Positions 45,832-56,662 of a stretch of DNA of 64,000 bases are shown here, in pieces. The notes below the pieces were generated by a model. That model saw nothing but the letters and a program-made list of their open reading frames with translations, did no database searches and was not told the DNA's origin. The translations under genes were made by a program, and so were the position numbers. The number at the start of each line of letters is the position of its first letter. Position 1 is the stretch's first letter. This DNA is from Rana temporaria (lineage: Eukaryota > Chordata > Amphibia > Anura > Ranidae): the NCBI RefSeq assembly GCF_905171775.1, contig NC_053491.1, positions 135,964,483 through 136,028,482 on the forward strand. Reading direction: 5' to 3'.

Positions 45832-46556
45832 GGCCCAGATTCTCATACATCCGCGCTGCTCCTGGGCAGCGTAATGTATGAGCTCTACGTTACACCGCCG
45901 CAGGTCTACAGGTTTAAATCCTGATTCTCAGAACACTTACCTGTAAACTTGCGGCGGTGTAGCGTTAGATTGCTCGGCGCAAGCCCGCCCAATTCAAATG
46001 GGGCGGGCACCATTTAAATTAGGCGCGCTCCCGCGCCGAGCGTACTGCGCATGCTCCGTCGGGTAAATTACCCGACGTGCATTGCGCTAAATGACGTCGC
46101 CCCGACGTCATTTGCCTAGATGTATACGTAAATGGCGTCCAGCGCCATTCACGGACGTCTTACGCAAACGACGTAATTTGTATTCAATTCGACGCGGGAA
46201 CGACGGCCATAGTTAACATTGGTTGCGCCTGCTAATTAGCAGGGGCAACCTTACGCATCGGGTACGCTACGCAAACGACGTTAATTCGCTGCGTCGACCT
46301 CGCGTATGTTCGGGAATCGCCGCACTTACCTCATTTGCATAGACGACGGGGAAAAGCGACGATGCGACACCTAGCGGCGGGAAAAAAAATTACTTTTAAG
46401 ATCTGACAGCGTAACAGCCTTACGCTTGTCAGATCTAATGGGTACCTATGCGAAACTGATTCTGAGAATCAGTCGCATAGATACCCGGGGCCAGATGAGG
46501 TGTTACGACGGCGCTAATGGTGTTGCGCCGTCGTAACGCCTTTGAGAATCTGGACC
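45832..46556. mobile_element. CpG-rich MITE with GGCCCAGATTCTCA ends
   Basis: GGCCCAGATTCTCA at 45832 and TGAGAATCTGGACC ending at 46556 are inverted repeats. The interior is extremely CpG-rich for this AT-rich window (CGACGT, GCGCCG) with nested palindromes such as GATTCTCAGAA and AGATCTGACAGCGTAA.. ..TTACGCTTGTCAGATCT. Non-coding, 725 bases. Confidence 0.78.
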
Positions 46557-46729
46557 TTTAAGTCTATCTCTTATCACATTGTATCTGTCTTAGACATAGC
46601 TTCTGTCTCTGAGCTCTGCTTTGACCAATTGCTTTGCTGTGGCTCCTTATGCCCTGGCCCTTTTGATGTGACTACTTGTTTCTATCTTCCCCATGTCCCC
46701 ATTGTCTGTACTAGGTGTGTCCTTTCTTA

Positions 46730-47062
46730 ACTTAAATAGCCTGAATATTCAGCTCATTCAGTTCGATCAAACTCGCTCAGCATTGGGTCAATCAACCTGG
46801 ATACCGACTCTGGAGGAGTCCCAGGAGGAATTCTCACAGGTTGATTGACCCAGTGCTGAGCGAGTTCGATCTCTATAATCTGAGATCCACCTTATCGGGT
46901 AAGCGGTCTCTCTTATCATAATCATCGAAAATAAGTTTCACATCACAAATTTTTATTGAAATATAATATGGACTTAATTTGTATTAGCTTTTATTGTATT
47001 TGGTTGCGCAATTTTGTTATTTTTTCCCCAATTTATGAGCTGAATATTCAGGCTATTTAAGT
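46730..47062. mobile_element. 333-bp TIR element with internal palindrome
   Basis: The 28-bp ends at 46730-46757 and 47035-47062 are perfect inverted repeats (ACTTAAATAGCCTGAATATT...). Just inside, about 46763-46795 is mirrored at about 46839-46872 (GTTCGATC, CTCGCTCAGCA). The two nested hairpins suggest strong secondary structure. Non-coding. Confidence 0.75.
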
Positions 47063-47354
47063 TGCAGCACCTAACACACAGTCACATCTGTTTTTTGTAT
47101 TTTAATTATCAATTCATTTTCACCATTTTCACATATCAATATATTTACTCCTAGATTTAGGGGCAGATTTTCCACTATACACTATATTTAACATTCACCT
47201 CAGTCACTGCCTTCAAAGACGCTTATCATTTAAGGTCCCTTACTCTTACCACTTAGCCACTATTCTGCCCAATATGTACTATATGCTTACAATGACTCTG
47301 ACAGCAATCTTGCTTTCAATGTAAGTAATGTACACATTGTTCTGTAGGAAGAAT
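47063..47354. other. Anonymous DNA
   Basis: No recognised feature. Confidence 0.5.
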
Positions 47355-47970
47355 ATAATTATAAGTTGTGTAAAAATTTTGAAGTAGCGCTAATTACTCT
47401 ATTAATAAAGCGCTAAGTGAATATAATAATGGATAGACAAATCTAATATATAGTGTAGCACAATAAATTAATATTTAGATAAAGATCAATAAGCAATAAA
47501 CAAGTCCATGTGAAAAGTGCATAACGTGCATCCACAAAAGAGTCTGATGACCCAAGAAAATCAGTCTTTAACACGGCAGGATGATTTCAAATGTAAATCC
47601 TTGCTAAAGTCACGTGACAGTGACAGTGACGCAACGCGTCGGGGAGAGCTTTGTGACGAGTTTGTTCCAGAGTTTACTATACTATTTTTATTTACATGGA
47701 CGTTATTGCTTATTGATCTTTATCTAAATATTAATTTATTGCGCTGCACTATATATTAGATTTGTCTATCAATTTTTATATTCACTTAGCACTTTATTAA
47801 TAGAGTAATTAGTGCTACTTCAACATTTTTACACATTGTTGGCAACACTATAGAAGTTTAGCTGCTGTTTACACCTTCACTTTAGCACTTTATCAGTATT
47901 AGTTTAATAATGTGTTGAACACTTTGGTAGCACATTAGTACTTTATTGTTTATTCGCATAATTATAAGTT
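47355..47970 (+). mobile_element. Inverted-repeat insertion with 13-bp target duplication (Penelope-type)
   Basis: ATAATTATAAGTT at 47355-47367 and 47958-47970 bracket 590 bases. Left arm (about 47372-47495) is mirrored at about 47705-47837 with about 90% identity by eye (AGATAAAGATCAATAAGCAA and complement; AGTAGCGCTAATTAC and complement). The loop holds GACGCAACGCGTCGGGG, the motif seen next to hammerhead-like cores in Penelope-type ends. No protein. Confidence 0.72.
47626..47645 (+). ncRNA. Degenerate hammerhead-like motif (candidate 3)
   Basis: GTGACGCAACGCGTCGG resembles the GAAACGCGTNGG side of Penelope hammerheads, but CTGANGA is reduced to GTGACG and no helix II is present. It is reported for comparison only. 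Confidence 0.2.
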
Positions 47971-48966
47971 ACTATTAAATACACCACTTATGATCCAATA
48001 AGCAAATTGTAGAAACCTTTATATTCTTTTACTGCAAACACACAGTAAGTGGATTGAAGAATGCTGTTCTGGCACAGGTTCATAGCATTTAATAATACAA
48101 TTGAGTCCTTAATTAAACACTTTAGTTAACCTACATACATTATAAAAAAAAAAATATTTAAAAGAACCAGGTGATTAATGATAAAATTCTCCTTAATATG
48201 CTTTATGTTCCTGAACAGAATGAAATGGAACTGAATTCTTCATTGAAATGATAACAACGTTCAGTGTGTCGCAGAGAAAGAGTTTTGCAAGATTCAAGAA
48301 AGAGTCATTAGTTCACTTTTAATCTTCTCTAGATTCGAATCTTTGAATGTTAATAAGCATGGAATATGTCTTCTCTGGCATTAATCAAAGCTAATAAAAC
48401 CATTTGCTCTTTGCAAAAGAAGTTAAGACAGTATAGCATCTAATATCATTTTCAAGTCTCACCTGTCACACGCAAGTCTATGGCAGTAAAATTATCTAGC
48501 AAGGTCACAAATCAAGCCCTGTAGGATTACCTATAAGCAACTGTTTTTACAAAAACCTATGAGATATTAAATAGTGTTCTTCTACATGCAAAGAAATATA
48601 TGGCGATGCGTTACACAGTAATCTTCCTCCGTGCACAATATGCCCACTGTGTTAACTTTCCATTGTATAGGTGGAGGTGTCATGATTAAGCTATGCCTTC
48701 AGTAATGAGCAAAATAGGATAATGATATTTCTTCATGTTACTAAAGAGGCATAGATAATGGGAAGTATCTGTGGCACGCATTCTCCATATTTCTTGTCTA
48801 GTGCTATGAGTCTTGACATCCTGACATTTTCTCTGCTGCCTGTGGATGCCCAATATGTTACTTTTTAGGTAACCACATTTTTTTCTATGCAATCATGAGG
48901 AGAGCTAAGCCCGTCAAGCTGCTCCTCTTCAACACTCCCACACTTTACCAGATGTGGGATCGGATG
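47971..48966. other. Anonymous AT-rich DNA
   Basis: About 1 kb with no repeat ends or exon-like frames. This is one of the better candidates for undisturbed host sequence in the window. Confidence 0.5.
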
Positions 48967-49022
48967 ATATATATATATATTTATTTATTTATATATACAG
49001 TATATATATACTGTATATATAG
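48967..49022. repeat. AT-rich microsatellite
   Basis: TATATATATATATTTATTT followed by ATATACAGTATATATATACT, including a short self-complementary stretch. Confidence 0.8.
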
Positions 49023-49079
49023 TATATGCATTGTTTGGGTCTATGCATTTGTATAAAGTTGGTTTATGGGTATAACTAT

Positions 49080-49490
49080 GGCCGCGTACACACGATCGGT
49101 TAAACCGATGAGAGCGGTCTAATGGACCGTTTTCATCGGTCCAAACCGATCGTGTGTGGGCCCCATCGGTTATTTATCCATAGGTTAAAAAAAAGCAATC
49201 TTGTTTTAAATTTAACCGATGTATCTAACTGATAGAAAAAACGAACGTAAGCACGTCAATCGGTTAAAAATCCACGCATGCTTAATATCAAGTCGACACA
49301 TGCTTGGAAGCATTGAACTTCGTTTTTTTAAGCACGTTGTTGTGTTTTACGTCACCGCGTTCTGACACGATCGTTTTTTTAACCAATGGTGTGTAGGCAC
49401 GACTGACCATCAGTCAGCTTCATCGGTTAACCGATGAAAACGGTCCATCAGACCGTTTTCATCGGATGGACCGATCGTGTGTACAGGGCT
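49080..49490. mobile_element. Palindromic MITE, GTACACACGATCGG family (copy 3)
   Basis: GGCCGCGTACACACGATCGG at 49080 and CCGATCGTGTGTACAGGGCT ending 49490 are inverted ends. The interior matches copies at 17886 and 33535 but in the opposite orientation. TAA follows the right end; the left flank is changed. Confidence 0.75.
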
Positions 49491-50080
49491 TAAGTGTGTG
49501 TATATAATTTGTGCATGTACAGTGTGTGTGTGTGTGTGTGTATACATTGTCAACAGGAAGTACTGCTGTGTTTTGCCTAAGGAGGTACTGATGAAATAAA
49601 TCATAGGGGGTGTTGTGATGTATATACTCCTGACTCTTGCTCTGTGTACATTACATACACCTGACCCCTGATATTCACGCATTACACTCTCTTGACTCTT
49701 GCAATCTGTGTGTTACACACTCCCAATTCCTGCAATCTTTGCATTCTTTTATATATATATACAGTGCCTTGAAAAAGTATTCATCCCCCTAGAAATTTTC
49801 CACATTTTGTCATGTTACAACCAAAAAAGGTAAATGTATCTTATTGGGATTTTATATGATAGACCAACACAAAGTGGAACATAATTGTGAAATGGAAGAA
49901 AAATGATAAATGGTTTTCAATTTTTTTTACATATAAATATCTGAAAAGTATGGCGTGCATTTGTATTTAGCCCCCTTTACTCTGATATCCCTAACTAAAA
50001 TCTAGTGAAACCAATTGCTTTCAAAAGTCACCTAATAATAGATAGAGTCCACCAGTGTGTAATTTAAATTTAGTATAAAT

Positions 50081-50801
50081 TAGGGTTGTCCCGATACCAC
50101 TTTTTTAGGACCGAGTACAAGTACCGATATTTTTTTTCATGTACTCGCCGATACCGATTACCGATACTTTTTTTAAATGTGTCCATGTGTCCCCAAATGC
50201 AGCCATGTGTCCCCAAATGCAGCCTTGTCCCCAAATGCAGCCATGTGTTCCCAAATGCAGCCTTATCCACAAATGCAGCCATGTCCCCAAATGCAGCCTT
50301 GTCCCCAAAGAGAAAGCCAAGCCCCCCCCACCACCGCCGCTGCTGCCGCCTAGTTGATCAGCGCGGAGAACATTACAGCATTCATTTGAATAGCTGTGTG
50401 TTCCCCGCCGCGCCTCGTCATATATAACCCCTCCCCCTTGTCCGGGAACTTTGTTAGACAGATCACCCATATATGACAAGGCGTGTCATATATATATGAC
50501 AAGGCGTGGCAGGGAACACACAGCTATTCAAATGAAAGCTGTAATGTTCCCCACGCTGATCAACTAGATGGCAGCGGCGGCGGGGGGGCTTGGCTTTCTC
50601 TTTGGGACTAGACAGCAGCAGCACCTCTCTCCGCCCGCTCTCCGTCCCTTTCCACCCGCTCTCCACCCCCTCTCCACCCGCTCTCCGGGAAAAAAAAGTA
50701 CCAGTAAAGCATCGGGAGCATTTGCGCGAGTACAAGTACTCAAGCAAATGCTCAGTATCGGTCCCGATACCGATACTAGTATCGGTATCGGGACAACCTT
50801 A
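50081..50801. mobile_element. hAT-type MITE, perfect 8-bp target duplication
   Basis: TAGGGTTGTCCCGATACC at 50081 and GGTATCGGGACAACCTTA ending at 50801 are 18-bp inverted repeats with one mismatch. GTATAAAT occurs on both sides (50073-50080, 50802-50809), an 8-bp duplication diagnostic of hAT transposition. Inside are AGTACAAGTACCGATA subterminal repeats, a 20-base minisatellite (50178-50310) and two inverted GTGTTCCCCGC/GATCA-containing segments. 721 bases, no transposase. Confidence 0.88.
50178..50310 (+). repeat. CCCCAAATGCAGCC minisatellite inside the hAT MITE
   Basis: About seven units alternating CATGTGTCCCCAAATGCAGC (20 bases) with shorter CTTGTCCCCAAATGCAGC versions. Local tandem duplication only. 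Confidence 0.9.
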
Positions 50802-50855
50802 GTATAAATACAGCTGTACTGTGAAGCCCTCAGAGGCTTGTTAGAGAATTGTTTA

Positions 50856-52785
50856 AATTCTGATCAACTCATACGTCAAAACATGTGGTTGCCGTCATCC
50901 CTTGAGAACTTGATATGTGAAAAACCTCTTGTATTGGGATTATATTGGCAACGAGAAAAAAATATATAGAAAAGTATAAATGTATTTGTACAAAAAAGTC
51001 ACTATATACAATACATGTATTATGTTACAAACATTAAAACCATGAAATGGCTGAATGATAAACAAATGATACAATAGCCGGGATTCAAAACCTCCAGATC
51101 ATCGGGAGACAGTCAAACGATAGCTTTAACCAACGCGTTTCAAACAGTTAAAAGATAGTTCTTCCTCAGGGATATTTAATTTGTATCTTTGTCTACAATA
51201 AATCAAAAAAAGATCATTTAGTACAACAAGTATTAATTTACCCTCCCACACCCCAAATGGTGTAAATAAAGGGTGACACACTTCATTTCATTCATTAAAA
51301 CATGTACACTTCGCATGGAACTAACAATGCTGATATTGATTCCCCTTGTATGGTCTCTCTGTGCACCTCCATCATGCCCAACCTCCCATGGGGGATCAGG
51401 ATAACTTATCCAATAAAATGGCGCCTACAACGGTCTGCTGGATGATAAAAGACATAAAAGGGAACTTATAAATTCCTGAAAATTTACTACAAGATAATGT
51501 CCCATAGACAAAAGGAAGTTACTAAACTCACCACAATAGAGGCCCAAAAAGATGTTCCTTAAAAAGGAGGAGAGAGACGTCCAAATACCTCTCAAAAAGT
51601 TCCACCAGAATCAGCAGATCTACATATAGTTCCTCCTTCATACAGCAGAGTAGAGGGAATGACACCATATAATCTCTCTAGCGTCCTTTTAAACCCCTCT
51701 GCTCTGCTTTATTGGCTAGGTCTCATCACATGACACAACCGGCCAATGATGGCGGTGTGTCATAGATTTCCATGACGATGTAGCACGAACCTCCAGCGGG
51801 CTGCGACAGCAGGGAAGTAGAGACCATGCCTTCACATCGGAATTGGTTGCACCGCACACATGGTGACCTCACGCAAGCCCACGCCCACTTAGCCCTGTCT
51901 TGGGGCTTGCTGTTTGGGTTTTTAATATTCTTGCCCTTTTCCAAAATGGCGTTGTCCACATTTTCTGGTTCTCCGGGCTGCGGACGTCGCCATTGGCTAC
52001 AGCTGGTCAGTTTTCTTTTGGGCTGTCCCGCACGGAGTGCATTTGGTTGATGTGTATGCACGTGGTGGGTGTGCGTGAGGTCACCACGTGCGCGGCGAAA
52101 CCAATCCTAAAGCGAAGGCGTGGTCTCCACTTCACTGCTGACGCGGCCTGCTGGAGGTGCGTGCCGCGTCGTCATGGAGATCTATGACACACCGCCATCA
52201 TTGGCCGGTTGTGTCATGTGATGAGACCTAGCCAATGAAGCAGAGCAGAGGGGTTTAAAAGGACTCCAGAGAGATTATATGGCGTCATTCCCTCTCCTCT
52301 GCTGTATGAAGGAGGAGCTATATGTAGATCTGCTGATTCTGGTGGAACTTTTTGAGAGGTCTCTGGACATCTCTCTCCTCCTTTTTAAGGAACATCATTT
52401 TGGGCCCCTATTGTGGTGAGTTTAGTAACTTCCTTTTGTCTATGGGACATTATCATGTAGTCAATCTTTTGGAAATTATAAGTTCCCTTTTATGTCTTTT
52501 ATCATCCAGCAGACCATTGTAGGCGCCATTTTATTGGATAAGTAATCCTGATCCCCCATGGGAGGTTGGGCATGATGGAGGTGTACAGAGAGACCATACA
52601 AGGGGAATCAATATTACCATTGTGATTTCCATGTGAAGTGTATATGTTTTATTGAATGTAATGAAGCGAGTCACCCTTTATTTACACCATTTGGGGTGTG
52701 GGAGGGTGAATCAATACTTGTTGTACTAAATGATCTTTTTTTTATTTATTGTAGACAAAAATACAAATTAAATATCCCACATTAA
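50856..52785. mobile_element. Giant inverted-repeat element (about 1.9 kb) inside Tc1
   Basis: From 51169 to about 51800 the sequence is mirrored from about 52140 to 52783. Matching blocks are GGATATTTAATTTGTAT / ATACAAATTAAATATCC, TAAAAGACATAAAAGGGAAC / GTTCCCTTTTATGTCTTTTA and CCGGCCAATGATGGCGGTGT / its complement, in the expected order. Identity is about 90% with small indels. A loop of roughly 340 bases lies between. A hammerhead-like core (51130-51169) abuts the outer edge of the left arm, and 50856-51129 is an extra non-repeated end. No coding capacity. Confidence 0.78.
51130..51169 (-). ncRNA. Hammerhead-ribozyme-like core with both conserved blocks (candidate 4)
   Basis: The minus strand reads CTGAGGA (fits CUGANGA), then helix II GAAC/GTTT around a TATCTTTTAACT loop, then GAAACGCGTTGG. 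Both catalytic blocks are intact and ACGCGT supplies a minimal self-complementary helix III, as in Penelope-type hammerheads thought to act as dimers. Helix I pairing is not obvious by eye. Confidence 0.5.
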
Positions 52786-53820
52786 TCAGAGAAGCAGCCA
52801 AGAGGCCCATGGTAATTTTGGAGAAGCTACAGAGATCAGCTCAGGTGGGAGAATCTGTCCACAGGACAACTATTAGTCGTGCGCTCCACAAATCTGGTCT
52901 TTATGGAAGCGTGGCAAGAGGAAAGCCATTGTTGGAAGAAAGCCATAAGAAGTCCCTTTCTAGTTTGCGAGATGCCATGTGGTGGACGCAACAAACATAT
53001 GGAAGAATGTGCTCTGGTCAGATGAGACCAAAATTCTACTTTTTGGCCTAAAAGATAAAATTAAATGTGTGGCAGAAAACTTAGGCCGGGTACAGACGAG
53101 CAAACATGTACGATGAAACCGGTCCGTCGGACCGTTTTCACCGTACATGTCTGCCCGGGGATTTCTGTATGGTGGCTGTACTCACCATCATACAGAAATC
53201 CGCGCGTAAACAATACGCGGGGCGTGTCCGCGCCATCGCCGCGACGATGACGCGGCGACATGGGCGGCCCTGCCAGTTCAATGCTTCCACGCATGCGTCG
53301 AAGTGTACGGTAGAGCTCGGACATGTACGGTAGGTCTGTACAGACGACCGAACATGTCCGAGCGGGCAGGATTTTAGCGGGCTGTTTTAAAACAAGTCCA
53401 GAAATATTTGCCCACTGGAAAAAGGCCCGGCGGGCAAATGTTTGCTGGAATCCTGCCCGCTCGGGTCTACACACGACCGAACATGTCTGCTGAAACTGGT
53501 CCGCGGACCAGTTTCAGCAGACATGTTCGGTCGTGTGTACGGCCCATAACACTGCACATCACCCTGAACACAGTATCCCCACCGTGAAACATTGTGGTGG
53601 CAACATCATGTTGTGGGGATGCTTTTCTTAAGCAGGGACAGGGAAGCTGGTCAGAGTTGATGGGAAGATGGATGGAGGCCCAAATATGGGGCAATCTTAG
53701 AAGAATACCTGTTAGAGTCTGCAAACGACTTGAGACTGGGGTGGAGGTTCATGTTCCAGCAGGATAACGACCCTTAACATACAGACAGAGCTACAATGGA
53801 ACAATGGACTGCAGAATGCA
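52786..53820 (+). pseudogene. Tc1 transposase, degenerate and interrupted
   Basis: Tc1 transposases bind the terminal repeats and cut and paste DNA through a DDE-type catalytic triad. Visible pieces: REAAKRPMVILEKLQRSAQ with SVHRTTISRALHKSGLYG (helix-turn-helix/linker region) from 52790; LWSDETKI near 53010-53035 (catalytic Asp block); then, after the MITE at 53094-53546, TVKHCGGNIMLWGCFS near 53580-53630 and QQDNDP-like QQDND... near 53757-53775. Several stops and frameshifts are present (for example TAA near 53627), and the N-terminal DNA-binding part and C-terminus are lost. Long dead. Confidence 0.85.
53094..53546. mobile_element. Palindromic MITE, GTACA(C)ACGAGCAAACATG family (copy 2), in Tc1 transposase
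   Basis: GGCCGGGTACAGACGAGC and CGTGTGTACGGCCCA are inverted ends. TTA (53091-53093) and TAA (53547-53549) flank them. The uninterrupted Tc1 would read AAAACTAACACTGC, so TAA is the duplicated target with one mutated copy. The interior matches 29154-29648. Confidence 0.8.
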
Positions 53821-55000
53821 GAGAGCCTTGGCGAGGCCTGCAGCTTAACCATGTATTTGCAAATGCGTGCAACTAATCCTCTGTTTTTAATGTACACAGT
53901 TAGACAGTTGAATTTGGTTTGCTGTTTGGGTGGTAAGTGTGAGCCTGGTTATTACGTAAACAACTTTATTTATACTTACTCCATTGTGTTTAGCTAGTTA
54001 GTGTGCATGGAGGGAGAGGGAGGGAGTGGGCTGTCCTTTACCACTCTATATACGTCCACATGTGTGACTCTATAGTTACATGGGCTACTCAGATGTGATA
54101 GGGAGGAAATGCTCAGTATAGAAACTTACTGACAACTGAGCATGTGCAAAGTTGCCACCACAGCTGAAAAATCCTTAGCTTAATTAGGGAGTTGAAAGGG
54201 AGAACAGCAGGATCAACCAGTTTTTTTGCAGAATACAGAAAACTAATCTCATAGCGACTCAGTGAGTATGAACAGCATGTAATACACCACGTATTGATAG
54301 TTTTTTTATGATGTGGGTTTAGTGACATTTTAAGCTTTTATTTTGGCCAAAATCACCAAGCTATTTATGGGTGCACCAAAATGTCCTCTGCTAGATTACA
54401 AGGGCAAACATGAAGTACTCTTTCTACAAATTCCAAATGCTCTACGCTCTTCTATACTTCAAGAGAAAAGTTGAACTGCTAACTGAAGGCTTGTAAGTCT
54501 AGAAGTCCACGTATTATACCGTCTTTAATTACTGTAAATGTCATGCTAAGCATTGCATAGTCTTTAAATGTTTTTTGAAAGTGTTCTCTGGCTTAGCATT
54601 TGCCCTTTAGGGAATTAAGTGGATGGCTCAGTAGTGTTACATTAAAAAGACTGTGTCATACATGGTCACCTCCTTACCGAGACTGAATACAATTGTGAAG
54701 GGGCCAGTCATTTAAATGTAACAGAAAGGAGAAACTCAAATGGCTCTTTGTCTTTCTTGTTTCTCTAAACATAATATATTCAAGATACAAGTAACAGTCA
54801 GAGTTAATTTAAATCTCCCTTTAGTTATACATTTTTATTAATAACACAAATATCACAATGAGGCATATTTTAGAAATGCATCTCAAATTGTAGAATAGAA
54901 ATGTCTTTAGGTTTGCCATAAATTCATTAGAGAATTGTATAAAACAATCTATTACTTTTCTTCACATATGCCATTCAATGTATGACACATCCAAACTTTA
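53821..55000. other. Anonymous DNA
   Basis: No repeat termini or coding motifs recognised in about 1.2 kb. Confidence 0.5.
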
Positions 55001-55002
55001 TA

Positions 55003-55068
55003 TATATATATATATAAAGCGCTGCGTAAACTGTTGACGCTATATAAATCCTGTATAATAATAATAAT

Positions 55069-55115
<47 letters not shown>
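55003..55115 (+). repeat. (TA)n, L2-type 3' end and (TAA)n(AT)n
   Basis: TATATATATATATATAAAGC then GCTGCGTAAACTGTTGACGC, TATATAAATCCTG and TAATAATAA, the same L2-type terminus as at 37540-37712 reduced to about 50 bases, followed by about 40 bases of AT dinucleotides. Confidence 0.85.
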
Positions 55116-55117
<2 letters not shown>

Positions 55118-55258
55118 GTTTTTCTATAAGTCTTTTCAATTCAGCATTGAAATTCTAAATTTCTTCTATCATCTGTGTTACATTTTCGAAACAATTTGCA
55201 CTATTTACATTTTAACCCGCTAGTATTTGTGCACACACATAATTTCTTCTTTTTTTAA

Positions 55259-56658
55259 CCACTTCAGCCCCGGAGGATTTGGCTGCCCAATGACCGGGCC
55301 AATTTTTTTCGATTCGGCACTGCGTCGCTTTAACTGACAATTGCGCGGTCGTGCGATGTGGCTCCCAAACAAAAATGACGCATTTTTTTCCCACAAATAG
55401 AGCTTTCTTTTGGTGGTATTTGATCACCTCTGCAGCTTTTATTCTTTGCGCTATAAACCAAAAAACAGCGTACATTTTGAAAAAAATGCAATAAATAAAT
55501 GCAAAACTTTTTGCTATAATAAATTTCCCCCCAAAACATATAAAAAACATTTTTTTTTCCTCAGTTTAGGCCGATATTTATTCTTCTACATAAAAAAAAA
55601 TCGCAATAAGCGTATATTGATTGGTTTGTACAAAAGTTATAGCGTCTACAAAATAGGGGATTTTTTTGGGCATTTTTATTAATATTTTTTTGTTATTAGA
55701 AATCTGCGATTTTTATCGTGACTGCGACATTATGGCGGACACACGGACACTTTTGATGCTATTTTGGGATCATTTTATTTATACAGCGATTAGTGCTATA
55801 AAAATAGGAGAAGGGGAACAATTAGTTACCTATCAAATGGGAATGAGACAGAATAAAGGATGAGGAGTAAAGTTTTAATAAATAATAAAAAAAAAATTAT
55901 AGGACAATGTTTTAAAATGATTGGTTACTTACCTTTATGCACAAGCCTTCTGACAGTTGGAAGCCTGAAGTGCCTATAAATAAGAGTTTACAAATACAGT
56001 TATCAGCAGAGCGGCGGTTACATTTCAGAAGACACGCCCCCTCTCCCGCCCGTTTTGTCGCAGCTCTATATTGTGTGGTCCGTTATGTCCCTTTGGCTGA
56101 AGAGGATAGTTTGTTGTGTAAATATAGTTGTTTAGTTCGAGCTGTAATGGCTGGACTAGTTTATGGATAAATACTGTTCAGATTATTATCAATTAAATTT
56201 ATGGATAAACATAAATTTATTGGCTGCGGCCAATTCATACCAACAAATCAGTTATAGTCTTGTAGTCATTATTTTATTTTAGAATAATTATTTCTGTATT
56301 CATTCCCATGCACTGATCACTGTGTAAATGACACTGGAAGGGAAGGGGTTAACCACTAGGGGGCGAGAAAGGGGTTAAGTGTGTCCTAGGGAGTGATTCT
56401 TACTGTGTGGGGGCTGGGCTACATGTGACATGACATTAATCACTACTCCCGATGACAGGGAGCAGTAGATCAGTGTCCTGTCACAAGGCAGAACAGGGAA
56501 ATGCCTTGTTTATACAGGCATCCCCCTGTTCTGTAGCTCCGTGACACGATCGCGGGACACCCTAATGGCGTGAATTTCAAAACAACATACCTGTACGTTG
56601 CTTTGCGCACAGGAGCCATTCTGCCCAAATATGTCTACTGGCGGCGGTTGGCGAGTGG
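55259..56658. mobile_element. TTAACCACTT-type element (1.4 kb), TTAA flanks
   Basis: TTAA at 55255-55258 and 56659-56662 flank CCACTTCAGCCCCGG and GTTGGCGAGTGG ends. The left third is the conserved block seen inverted at 14.9-15.3 kb and 58.4-58.9 kb (CTCAGTTTAGGCCGATA, GCAAAAACTTTTTGCTATAA-like). A middle segment (about 55800-56300) looks like a further insertion (GGAGAAGGGGAACAATTAGT...). Peptides such as FFYIKK repeated among copies come from shared DNA, not from a conserved gene. Confidence 0.65.
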
Positions 56659-56662
56659 TTAA

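Larger units (their letters stand above)
49758..53820 (+). mobile_element. Tc1/mariner element relic, three later insertions
   Basis: Starts CAGTGCCTTGAAAAAGTATT, a classic vertebrate Tc1 terminal repeat, preceded by TATATA. Tc1 sequence continues to about 50072, resumes 50802-50855, then 52786-53093 and 53547-53820. The gaps are an hAT-type MITE, a giant inverted-repeat element (which replaced several hundred bases of transposase) and a palindromic MITE. The right terminal repeat is missing. Confidence 0.85.

Noticed and set aside
50178..50310. Regularly spaced repeats suggesting an array of binding sites
   Set aside because: Unit length and order fit simple tandem slippage inside a MITE; no palindromic operator structure.
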